NCBI RefSeq assembly: GCF_007565055.1
Contig: NC_044564.1
Span: 78,450,563 to 78,514,562 of the forward strand
Length of the DNA stretch: 64,000 nucleotides
Direction: 5' to 3'
Source of the DNA: Rhinopithecus roxellana
Lineage: Eukaryota; Chordata; Mammalia; Primates; Cercopithecidae
The notes beneath the pieces were generated by a model. It made no database searches. It had not been told where the DNA came from and saw nothing but the letters and a program-made list of their open reading frames with translations. A program made the position numbers and the translations under genes. Below, one piece after another: positions 34,501 through 44,710 of the stretch. The first letter of the stretch is position 1; each line of letters begins with the position of its first letter.

Positions 34501-35518
34501 GGAAAATTGGCTAGCCATAAGTAGAAAGCTGAAACTGGATCCTTTCCTTACTCCTTATACAAAAATTAATTCAAGATGGATTCGAGACTTAAATGTTAGA
34601 CCTAATACCATAAAAACCCTACAAGAAAACCTAGGTAGTACCATTCAGGACATAGGCATGGGCAAGGACTTCATGTCTAAAACACCAAAAGCAACGGCAA
34701 CAAAAGCCAAAATTGACAAATGGGATCTACTTAAACTAAAGAGCTTCTGCACAGCAAAAGAAACTACCATCAGAGTGAACAGGCAACCTACAGAATGGGA
34801 GAACATTTTTGCAATCTACTCATCTGACAAAGGGCTGATATCCACAACCTACAAAGAACTCAAACAAATTTACAAGAAAAAAACAAACAACCCCATCAAA
34901 AAGTGGGCAAAGGATATGAACAGACATTTCTCAAAAGAAGACATTCATACAGCCAACAGACACATGAAAAAATGCTCATCATCACTGGCCATCAGAGAAA
35001 TGCAAATCAAAACCACAATGAGATACCATCTCACACCAGTTAGAATGGCAATCATTAAAAAGTCAGGAAACAATAGGTGCTGGAGAGGATGTGGAGAAAC
35101 AGGAACACTTTTACACTGTTGGTGGGATTGTAAACTAGTTCAACCATTATGGAAAACAGTATGGCAATTCCTCAAGGATCTAGAACTAGATGTACCATAT
35201 GATCCACCCATCCCATTACTGGGTATATACCCAAAGGATCATAAATCATGCTGCTATAAAGACACATGCACACGTATGTTTATTGCGGCACTATTCACAA
35301 TAGCAAAGACTTGGAATCAACCCAAATGTCCATCTGTGACAGACTGGATTAAGAAAATGTGGCACATATACACCATGGAATACTATGCAGCCATAAAAAA
35401 GGATGAGTTTGCGTCCTTTGTAGGGACATGGATGCAGCTGGAAACCATCATTCTTAGCAAACTATCACAAGAACAGAAAACCAAACACCACATGTTCTCA
35501 CTCATAGGTGGGAACTGA
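31537..35518 (+). pseudogene. L1 ORF2 pseudogene (endonuclease and reverse transcriptase)
   Basis: ORF2p nicks DNA and reverse-transcribes L1 RNA at the nick. Domains in order: AP-type endonuclease (31540-32260), with catalytic motifs CIQETHL, GDFNTPL, KIDHI and SDHSAIK still present; linker; RT with the FADD box at 33789-33800; C-terminal cysteine-rich segment (CWRGCG ... CWWDC) near 35080-35130. The likely start is the second ATG at 31540, because it aligns with the family start. Lesions: Gln codon to TAA at 32596-32598; Tyr codon to TAG at 33067-33069; a 152-bp insertion including duplicated target at 33277-33428; a one-base loss at about 34071-34074. The last 463 codons (34127-35518) are open, ending HMFSLIGGN. 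Neighbour: ORF1 pseudogene upstream in the same transcript unit. Confidence 0.95.
33277..33413 (+). mobile_element. Ultra-short nested L1 3'-end insertion
   Basis: A 137-bp piece made only of the last ~75 bp of an L1 3'UTR (caccaacatggcataagtat ... cctagaacttaaagtataat) and an A-rich tail containing the odd word agtatgag. It is bounded by a perfect 15-bp duplication, AACATTCGCAAATCA, at 33262-33276 and 33414-33428. It lies in the same orientation inside ORF2 of the host L1. Confidence 0.95.
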
Positions 35519-35760
35519 ACAATGAGATCACTTGGACTCGGGAAGGGGAACATCACACACTGGGGCCTATCATCGGGAGGGGAGGGGGGTAGGGATTGCA
35601 TTGGGAGTTATACCTGATGCAAATGACGAGTTGATGGGTGCTGACGAGTTGATGGGTGCAGCACACCAACATGGCAGAAGTATGCAACAAACCTGCACGT
35701 TATGCACATGTACCCTAGAACTTAAAGTATAATAATAATTTTTAAAAATAAATTAAAAAA
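35519..35760 (+). other. L1PA 3'UTR and poly-A tail
   Basis: 3'UTR with a G-rich tract at 35575-35594, a tandem of gacgagttgatgggtgctg-type units at 35627-35660, then cctagaacttaaagtataat and a T-interrupted A-rich tail to about 35760. About 6 bp are deleted in the catgg...aagtat-gcaac block compared with the 44.6-kb copy. No clear target duplication for the whole element was found. Confidence 0.9.
35575..35594 (+). promoter_or_regulatory. Predicted G-quadruplex motif
   Basis: gggaggggaggggggtaggg has four G-runs of at least three with 1-2 nt loops. The L1 3'UTR polypurine tract is known to form quadruplexes. The copy at about 44540-44554 has only three such runs. Confidence 0.8.
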
Positions 35761-35957
35761 ATAAAAATAAAAATTGAACCAGATTTCTGTTTTCACTCTC
35801 TAGACAAATTACTATACAGCTCATGGAACTAAGGTGGGTGGATGGGGTATGTGTGTGTTTTAAAGAATGTTCAAACTTTGGGGAAAAATAAGTTACTTGA
35901 ATACTGGTTTTATTATTTGAGGCAGAAGTTGGTAAAAGGCAAGGCAATTCACTCAAT

Positions 35958-37667
35958 ACCTAAGAATACTGCTTACAAGAGATGTGAAGGACCTCTTCAA
36001 GGAGAACTACAAACTACTGAACAGGGAAATAGAGAGAACACAAACAAATGAGAAAACATTCCATGCTCACAGATAAGAAGAATCAACATCATGAAAATGG
36101 CCATACTGCCCAAAGCAATTTACAGATTTAATGTTATCCCCATCAAGCTACCATTGACTTTCTTCACAGAATTTAAAAAACTACTTTAATTTCACATGGA
36201 ACCGAAAAAGAGCTATATAGCCAATACAATCCTAAGAAAAAAGAACAAAGCTGGAGGCATCACACTACCTGACTTCAAATTATACTACAAGGCTACAGTA
36301 ACCAAAAAAGCATGGTGCTTGTACCAATACAGATATATAGACCAATGGAACAGAATAGAGGCCTCAGAAATAACACCGCACATCTACAACCATCCGATCT
36401 TCGACAAACTTGATAAAAACAAGCAATGGGGAAAAGATTCCCTATTTAATAAATGGTGTTGGGAAAACTGGCTATCCATATGCAAAAAACTGAAACTAGA
36501 CCCCTTCCTTACACCTTAAAAATTATCTCAAGATGGATTAAAGACTTAAACATAAGACCTAAGGCCATAAAAACCCTAGAAGGAAACCTAGGCAATACCA
36601 TTCAGGACATAGGCATGGTCAAAGACTTCATGACTAAAACACCAAAAGCAATGACAACAAAAGCCAAAATTCACAAATAGGATCAATTAAAGAGCTTCTG
36701 CACAGCAAAAGAAATTACAAACAGAGTGAACAGGCAACCTACAGAATGGGAGAAAATTTTTGCAATCTACTCATCTGACAAAGGGCTAATATCCAGAACC
36801 TACAAAGAACTCAAACAAATTTACAAGAAAAAACCAACCCCATCAAAAAGTGGGCAAAGGATATGAACAGACCCTTCTCAAAAGAAGACATTTATACAGA
36901 CAACAAACATATGAAAAAAAGCTCATCATCACTGGTCATTAGAGAGATGCAAATCAAAACTAGAATGAGATACCATCTCACACCAATTAGAATGATGATC
37001 ATTAAAAAGTAAGGAAACAACAGATGCTGGAGAGGATGTGGAGAAATAGAAATGCTTTTACACTGTTGGTGGGAGTGTAAATTAGTTCAACCATTGTGGA
37101 AGACAGTGTGGCAAATCCTCAAGGGTCTAGAACCAGAAATACCATTTGACCCAGCAATCTCATTACAGGGTATATACTCAAAGGATTATAAATCATTCTA
37201 CTATAAAGACACATGCACACGTATGTTTATTGTGGCACTATTCACAATAGCAAAGACTTGGAACCAACCTAAATGCCCATCAATAATAGACTGGATAAAG
37301 AAAATGTGGCACATACACACCATGGAATACTATGCTGCCATAAAAAGGATGAGTTCATGTCCTTTGCAGGGACACAGATGAAGCTGGAAACCATCATTCT
37401 CAGCAAACTAACACAGGAACAGAAAACCAAACACCACATGTTGTGTGTTCTCACTCACAAGTGGGAGCTGAGCAATGAGAACACATGAACACAGGGAAGG
37501 GAATATCACACACAGGGGCCTGTTGAGGGGTGCGAGGCTGGGGGAGGGATAGCATTAGGAGAAATACCTAATGTAGATGATGGGTTGATGGGTGCAGTAA
37601 ACCACCATGGCACATGTACACCTATGTAACAAAGCTGTACATTCTGCAGATGTATCCCAAAACTTAA
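35958..37667 (+). mobile_element. 5'-truncated L1 (older L1PA/L1PB)
   Basis: Starts in ORF2 near the thumb region (tgcttacaagagatgtgaagg) and runs to a full 3'UTR ending cccaaaacttaaag. Broken frames keep KAGGITLPDFKLYYKATVTK (36196-36519) and MLLHCWWECKLVQPLW (37052-37381). It differs from the neighbouring L1PA at many sites: several in-frame stops (e.g. TAG near 36678) and small deletions. Same orientation as the L1PA 200 bp upstream. Its A tail has become the GGAA/GGGA array. Confidence 0.92.
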
Positions 37668-37803
37668 AGAGAAGGAAGGAAGGAAGGAAGGAAGGAAGGA
37701 AGGGAGGGAGGGAGGGAGGGAGGGAGGGAGGGAGGAAGGGAGGGAGGGAAAGAAAAAAAGAAAGAGAGAGAAAGAGAAGAAAAGAAAAGAGGAAAGAAAG
37801 AAA
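37668..37803 (+). repeat. (GGAA)n-(GGGA)n-(GAAA)n microsatellite from an L1 poly-A tail
   Basis: Seven tandem GGAA units at 37674-37701 are followed by about ten GGGA-type units (to about 37750), then GAAA-rich sequence to 37803. It begins exactly where the L1 poly-A tail should start. Confidence 0.95.
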
Positions 37804-38159
37804 TGCTTGTTTCTGTAAACTGAATTGTTGAGCCTATTACCTCCTATTAAGCCATTGACAGAAGACAGGTAATAAGGGCCTTTCCAAGGATTTGCTGGAT
37901 CCATAGGTGAAAAGCATATGTAGTCTGAAACAAAAGAGGGCACCAGAGAAAATGAATAGCACATGGGGGGTAAAAATCAGGGAAGTTAACTACTTAGTCG
38001 CCAATCTTGATTCTGTGGTTTGTAAACCTGAGTTTGCTTGTTTGGGGAAAAAAAACCATTTTTTCAACCATTTTACTCTAGGCCACCTACACATTCTGTA
38101 CTCCACTCAAATCCCATAAGTGGCTGGAAGTGCATTTAGCACCCCTGGCAATTGAAAAA
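37804..38159. other. Unassigned stretch
   Basis: Nothing recognised apart from short frames. Confidence 0.45.
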
Positions 38160-38600
38160 AAAATGACAGATTCACCACTTTGGAAAATAATTTGGAAAAA
38201 AATGTTTCAAAAGACATAAAAAACCTCATACCCTCTGACCCAGTAGTCTAACACTAGGGAATTAAGTGAAAGAAGCACTATATACAAAGATGGTTATTTT
38301 TAACATTTGTAATAACAAAAGCAATGGGGTAAATAAACAATGGAAAATACAAAAATATAACATGGTTTATGAAATCAATAAAATATATGGTCATCAAAAA
38401 TATTTATTAGAAGACAGTAACAGAGAGAATATTCAATGCAATATTTTAAAATAACAGAATTGTATCCCAACTCTGGCTAGAAATACATAATAATCGTATC
38501 TACATATGATCAAATATCAGAAAAGTCTATGGAAAGTGAAAATAGAAAGTTTTTCATAAGTTATTTTGCCTTCTTTTCTTTTTTTATAATGTTATAATAG
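38160..38600 (+). mobile_element. L1ME-like 3' fragment
   Basis: Order of blocks fits the ORF2 end and 3' end of old L1ME: cctctgacccagtagtctaa, taacatttgtaataacaaaa, aataaacaatggaaaatac, then a T-rich tail. Diverged; no frame retained. Confidence 0.65.
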
Positions 38601-39599
38601 AAAAAATATTGGGAGAATATGAAATCCATGCTTATTCATGAATCTAGTTACCTGAGATGGGAGTAACTTCTGTCTTGGTAAATCATTTCCACATTCTCTC
38701 ACCAAAAGGTTGACACAACATTGGAGGTGGGAAATTAACAGATTGTTCTTTCCAAAAGAATAGAAGCTGCTCATCCCTAAGTGCAGTGATGGATGTTGGT
38801 TTTGGCTTTGTTTAAAACTTTCTTTTATTATGGAACACATTATAAATAGGCCTGTGAGAGAGCTCTCCTTTGGAGAAACAAAAAGAAATATTGGGGGAAG
38901 TATTAAGTGAGAACCTTACACTTAGCAGTTTATCCTAGAGCTCCAGAGAGGGTCAAATGCTTTTGAGAAAGGGCAGCCAGGGGTCACTGGGGCCACAGCC
39001 ATCCTCCCAAAGGCCACTGCTTCCTGGTTCAGTGAGAACGGAGCCTTCTCTCTGATGATTTCTTGGGTTCATCTCAACACCAACCAAATGTCTGAGTACC
39101 AAGAACATACCAGTCAAAGAGAAAGGAGTATCCAGTCTTAAGGAATCATCCCGGGATACATTTGCTCCCTGAGCATGAAGAGACATTAAAAAAAAAAAAA
39201 AAAAAAAAAGGCATTATGGATAATGAGGAGATCAAAGAAGCTGTCCAGTAGGTTGGGTGGGGAAAGGCATGGAAACCAGAGATAACTAGGTTGAGTCTTC
39301 CCTCAGAAGAAAATAGTTGAGGAGAATCCACAATTGCAAACTTCAAATAAAGTTTAAGAGGGTAAAAGAGAGTCATGGGAAATTATGCTGTTATTGACCT
39401 TCAGGAAGGGATCAAATTGAGGACGCGCAGAACTCACAGATGACTTCACCCTAACCAACAAGCTCTTCTTTCTTCATGTCACCAGGAGTTGCACTTTCCT
39501 TGCCTTGTGTGTACATGGTACAAGTGACTCTTAAACCCGAAACAAGAGCCATGGCTTAATTAGGCGGCAACCAGGGAACAAAGAGTGACACACTAAATA
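38601..39599. other. Unassigned stretch with a 22-base A run
   Basis: The A run at about 39187-39208 has no SINE or LINE body next to it that I can recognise. Otherwise nothing named. Confidence 0.45.
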
Positions 39600-39665
39600 A
39601 TCATTAGTATCATTTCCTTGCATTTAAAGAAAAGGAAACTGAGGCACAGAACGTGAAATTGGTAT
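39600..39665 (-). mobile_element. MIR fragment
   Basis: aaaaggaaactgaggcacag is the reverse complement of the MIR core (ctgtgcctcagtttcc). Short. Confidence 0.65.
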
Positions 39666-40000
39666 ATAAGAAAGGAAACCACTTCTTGCTAAAGCCGATC
39701 AGTCAGCTCTGAGGAACATGAACCAGTGGCTATTTGCCTTTAGCAGGGAACTGAGAGTAATCTGACAAAGGTCAGCAACCTCTGATAATGCTAATTAGCT
39801 TTCTTGATTGATTGTTTTTTAACTTAGAGAGGAAATAGAAAAAAAGGTTAAAAAGGTTAATGTTCTTACCCAGAGCTCCAGCTAGAATGTGATTATGGAG
39901 ATCTCTGCCCTCTCACAGGGAAACTATTCGTTGTAGTCCCGCAGTGCCTACATGTCTCTGAGATTCATGGTGCGAGGAGAAAACGGGAGAAAAGCTGAGA

Positions 40001-40519
40001 ATGCAGTGGATAGGAGATATGAACACCAAGGAGGCAGGGAACAAAAGAGGAATGAGAAAGGCTAGCAATGATAATGGAGACCAAGCAAGCCACTCCCACC
40101 CAGAGACCATGGTTGGACATAGAAAAATCAAGCAGGCTCCAAATTCCAGGGAAACCCCAACTCCAGTGACAAACTTAAAACCTTCCCTCAGGGAAATGGA
40201 GGAGGACCTGGAGGAGTTAGTATCTTGCCAACTGATCTTGGGCAATTGGGAGGCAGCATTGGAATGGCAGGTCAGTGCCAGCCCAGGAAGAGTAACCCAA
40301 GGTCTCTCATTCAGCAACCCTGGACATGCCACCACAGAAGCAAAATCACCAGAGGTAAGATCAGCATGGGAAATCCCAAGTTGCAAAACCTACAACACAC
40401 AAAGCACTGAAACAATGTTAATTTTTTTCCATTCAGTTGTCAGTTCTATTCTGAAAGCAGAAAAAGCTGCTACCTCAGTCAAGACTCTCAGAGGTGACAA
40501 AAACTCAGGGCCAGGATAG
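40001..40519 (+). CDS. Uncertain 172-codon open frame, no recognised domain
   Basis: Longest open frame outside L1. The product would be polar and low in complexity, with no signal peptide, membrane segment, coiled-coil pattern or catalytic motif that I recognise. A 157-codon frame overlaps it on the minus strand (39913-40386), which shows that this stretch is simply poor in stop codons. In 64 kb about one frame of this size is expected by chance. No splice-site or Kozak evidence supports it. I report it because it cannot be excluded as an exon of an unknown transcript. Confidence 0.12.
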   Translation: MQWIGDMNTKEAGNKRGMRKASNDNGDQASHSHPETMVGHRKIKQAPNSRETPTPVTNLKPSLREMEEDLEELVSCQLILGNWEAALEWQVSASPGRVTQGLSFSNPGHATTEAKSPEVRSAWEIPSCKTYNTQSTETMLIFFHSVVSSILKAEKAATSVKTLRGDKNSGPG

Positions 40520-40575
40520 AAAGGGGAAGTTTGGGGCTCCAGAAAGCTTTTTCTTTACTTCTCAAAAGCCTTGTG

Positions 40576-40617
40576 GCTCTCTTTATCTCTCTCTCTCTCT
40601 CTTTTTCTCTCTCTCAA
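40576..40617 (+). repeat. (CT)n microsatellite
   Basis: Run of CT units with a short TTTTT interruption. Confidence 0.9.
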
Positions 40618-42799
40618 GAATAGAGCCTACACATGCATTTGCAAACCAAGAGGAAACAAAACCCTAGAAGAGACTTGGAACTGGCATACACAGAAGAGAC
40701 TGAGGTACTTACCATCCAATTTCCCAGCAGTGGTGTGTTCACCCCTCCCAAATTCCTGGACCAGTAATGGAGACTAAAAGTTATTAAATAAGAGGCAACC
40801 AGAAGGGCCCCTTAATGACACAATAACGTGGCCAAGAGACCCAGAACCAACAAAACCTGCAGGCCTCTGTCCAACCTGTAGTCCAGCCCTCCTGGAACAC
40901 ACATACAACATGAAACCAGGCTTCTGGTGTGGGATGGGTCACGACAAAGAGCACCATCAAGGCCAAGAACAGGATGAAGACCCATAGAGCAGCTACATCT
41001 AAGAGACTGACTCCTGGAAGGGCCTTCAGTAACTGTCACTGCTATATGCTTGAGCCAGTGTAGAGCAACCTAAGCAGAGGGAATTTTGAAGTGGGGCATG
41101 GCTCTCTTCAGCATCCCAGTCCAGTCTCCGCAACACCCCCACCAATGTCCATAGCCACATAAATCAAGCCAGGGTTGAAAAATCTCCATTCAGACCATCC
41201 ACTCTTCCCACAAAAGGTATAAAGACCAGCTCATCCTGTAGAGAGGCAACCCTCAACAAGGACATCTTTTATAGGAACCATAGTTGCCCTCTCCATCCCC
41301 ATTGCTGAGAGACCCACCTACTTTGTCAGCAAGTAGCAAAAGCACCAGAAGCAGGAAGAAACCGCCAGCCTAGGCCCATACATCCCTTCCTAGCCAGAGC
41401 AAGCAAGGGAGGTACAGCAGCAGGAGGCTCTAAAGAGATGCGTCCAGTATTTGATGTGGAGCCAGTCTGCCTGCCTTAAGATCATATCCTGGGTCTGGAA
41501 ACCCAAAGACCTATAATTTCCTATATAATCACAAAAAAATACATAAGCTCAAGAGGAAACATTCCACAAGTAGATCAGAACTGCCTTTTGGGGTTTGGTT
41601 ACTATCTTTGTAAGATAAGAAGATTGAAATGAAGTTAGCAAACGGGAAGAAACATATATACAGGGCCACACAGGCAAGATGCTTGCTCAGGGGATAACTT
41701 CCTACACATACCCCTTCATGCCTGCCATCTTTTATATATACCCCAATCACTGACATAGAGAAGATTGTTGGATAAATGAAATCTACTCAAAGTGTGGATC
41801 TGATTTCTATGTCCCCTGCAAGATATAAAAACAAGATCCTAGGAAAGAGGACTTAGGGCAGTGAAGGGACGCAATCTGGAGCATTTTAAAGCAGGACAGA
41901 ATAAAGGTTCAAAAATAACTCAAATCTGCTCATAGGAGATTGCTGGACCTGAGAAAACCATCTAGTCAATAGGAACCACCAGGCACCCAAAAGGCTTTAA
42001 AGGCCCAGAGCAAATCCCTGGAATTTCTCTTCCTACAAGGCCCCTCTCCATATAACCGGCATAAGTGAAATTGAGTTAAAACACCTCAGTCCTCTAAAGG
42101 GGACTTTTCTATGGTGACTGAGGAAACTCAAAAGTTCTGTAGATGGGTCCAACAGAAACGCATCTTGGGTCCCAGTCTCACAAATAACAGGTCTGGTCTG
42201 TGATAATGATCACACTTCCTTCTTTTAAGTGAGATAACTTAATGCACAGACCTAAATATGTAGACCTCCTCTAGCAAGTATGTAACAAGTAATAATGTTC
42301 ATTCTACAGAGTGGTTTCTCTTGGCTTCAGGTTACTATGAACCTGTAGCACAGTTTCTTCTTCTTCTTCTTTTTTTTTCATATCTCATTCTATTTTTAGT
42401 ATCTCATCTCTGTGTGACACGTTAAATCCTTTTGTGAATAAGTCAATAGATTTTCTTTAAGCAGTCATAAAGCCCAGTGAGCAGTCTGAGGGCACCTGGA
42501 AAAGCATGATGGCCATTCACTGTTCCAGGAATGCAGGGCCCACGCTCTGAATGACAGCATCCTCCTTTTGCTAGCAGTGGCTGAGATAACCTCCATGTTT
42601 CCCTTACCAGATGCATCACTAATCACTCTCAAAGTCTCTTTCCAACTTCCAGCAGAATGGGCTCTAAAACACGTGCCCAAGAAGGTGGGTCAGATATGTG
42701 ATGGACCAAGAGGAGTTCTGGGTAGCTGAGGGACGGTGACTGTAGACGGACATGTGGAAGTTAGCCAAAAATGGAAAAAGATAAAGAGCATCCCCAGTA
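40618..42799. other. Unassigned stretch
   Basis: Non-repeat-looking sequence with small frames on both strands and no recognised domain. A TTC-rich patch lies at about 42356-42380. Confidence 0.45.
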
Positions 42800-43130
42800 A
42801 AAGGGAACGGAAGGCACGAAAACTTGGAGACATTGTGTGCTACGTGTGGATCCAAAGCTGATAGAAAGAGGAGTGGAGGGATGAAAGAAATGAGAGCTGT
42901 TCAGGGATAGCATCATTAAAGCCTTTGCCACCTGGGTTTCTATCCTGTAAGCAATGGGGAGCCAGTGAAGGGTTTTAAGCAGAGGAAGAACTGGATCATA
43001 CTTGCATTTTAGAAAAATGGCTTTGACAGGGTATGAAAGATTGATCATCTGGGATAGGGCTGGAATCAAGGTCATCCAGGCAAGATTTAGTGAAGACCAA
43101 AAATAAGGCAAAAACAGTGAGATGCTGAGT
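42800..43130 (+). mobile_element. Ancient repeat (L2-associated type, unassigned)
   Basis: Contains gcaatggggagccagtgaag, then ggttttaagcagagg and tcatacttgcattttagaaa, a word order I know from a widely dispersed old mammalian repeat. Family name uncertain. Confidence 0.45.
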
Positions 43131-43379
43131 AAAGTCCTGAGATGTTTGTGACATCAAATTGACAAAACCCAGTAGATACATTGATATGAAGTGTACTAAT
43201 CTGATTCTAGGGATAGACTCATGTCGTTCAGACTTAAAGAATTTATTTGATCATGGTATCACTCAAAATAGGAGGTGGCTAGTACTGAACAGAAGGTGAA
43301 TGGATCCAAATATTGGATACAAATTTTTTAAATGAGATGTTCAAGATATTTTTCATGGAGAATGATAGTGGCTGTTGAT

Positions 43380-43580
43380 ATGGTTATGATCATATTTTTA
43401 CAAAACCATATTTATGTGCATTAAAAACTTGAGGAAATATCTTTAAAGAGAGAGAACAAGAGTTGAAAAGGATATACACATAGATGTTAACAGTGACCGA
43501 CTCCTTTCAGTATTTTTTGCTCATCTCCACTTTCTCAGCCTTCCATAATAATAATGTTTTAGTCTTACATTTAAAAACAA
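43380..43580 (+). mobile_element. L1ME-like 3' end, host of the next L1
   Basis: ggatatacacatagatgtta, then acagtgaccga, a T-rich block and cataataataatgttttagt fit the L1ME 3' end. The L1PA fragment at 43581 lies directly at its end. Confidence 0.55.
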
Positions 43581-44710
43581 TGGAAAACCTAGGTAGTACC
43601 ATTCAGGACATAGGCATGGGCAAGGACTTCATGTCTAAAACACCAAAAGCAACGGCAGCAAAAGCCAAAATTGACAAATGGGATCTATTTAAACTAAAGA
43701 GCTTCTGCACAGCAAAAGAAACTACCATCAGAGTGAACAGGCAACCTACAGAATGGGAGAACATTTTTGCAATCTACTCATCTGACAAAGGGCTGATATC
43801 CACAACCTACAAAGAACTCACACAAATTTACAAGAAAAAAACAAACAACCCCATCAAAAAGTGGGGAAAGGATATGAACAGACATTTCTCAAAAGAAGAC
43901 ATTCATACAGCCAACAGACACGTGAAAAAATGCTCATCATCACTGGCCATCAGAGAAATGCAAATCAAAACCACAATGAGATACCATCTCACACCAGTTA
44001 GAATGGCAATCATTAAAAAGTCAGGAAACAATAGGTGCTGGAGAGGATGTGGAGAAACAGGAACACTTTTACACTGTTGGTGGGATTGTAAACTAGTTCA
44101 ACCATTATGGAAAACAGTATGGCAATTCCTCAAGGATCTAGAACTAGATGTACCCATATGACCCAGCCATCCCACTACTGGGTATATACCCAAAGGATTA
44201 TAAATCATGCTGCTATAAAGACACATGCACACATATGTTTATTGCAGCACTATTCACAATAGCAAAGACTTGGAATCAACGCAAATGTCCATCTGTGACA
44301 GACTGGATTAAGAAAATGTGGCACATATACACCATGGAATACTATGCAGCCATAAAAAAGGATGAGTTTGCATCCTTTGTAGGGACATGGATGCAGCTGG
44401 AAACCATCATTCTTAGCAAACTATCACAAGAACAGAAAACCAAACACCGCATGTTCTCACTCATAGGTGGGAACTGAACAATGAGATCACTTGGACTCGG
44501 GAAGGGGAACATCACACACCGGGGCCTATCATGAGGAGTGGGGAGGGGGGAGGGATTGCACTGGGAGTTATACCTGATATAAATGACGAATTGATGGGTG
44601 CTGACGAGTTGATGGGTGCAGCATACCAACATGGCACAAGTATACATATGCAACAAACCTGCACGTTATGCACATGTACCCTAGAACTTAAAGTATAATA
44701 ATAAAAAAAA
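43581..44710 (+). mobile_element. 5'-truncated L1PA, near-identical to the 29.4-kb copy
   Basis: Begins in the ORF2 C-terminal third (acctaggtagtaccattcag) and has the full 3'UTR and a short A tail. By eye it differs from 34627-35518 at about 16 places in ~890 bp, and it shares the gacgagttgatgggtgctg tandem in the 3'UTR. A one-base insertion at about 44152-44155 breaks the frame (43484-44161, then 44148-44477). Possible decayed target duplication: AAAAACAATG at the left, AAAAGCAATG after the tail at about 44707-44716. Confidence 0.93.

Noticed and set aside
29401..35790. Target-site duplication for the full-length L1
   Set aside because: Compared the 5' flank (agtaaattcagatc) with sequence after the tail (ttgaaccagatttc). 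The similarity is too weak to call.
37506..37964. 152-codon minus frame and matching plus frame
   Set aside because: Driven by the GGAA/GGGA microsatellite: low-complexity translation, not a gene.
39187..39208. A run as the tail of a processed pseudogene
   Set aside because: I found no upstream gene-like sequence and no clear duplicated target flanking it.
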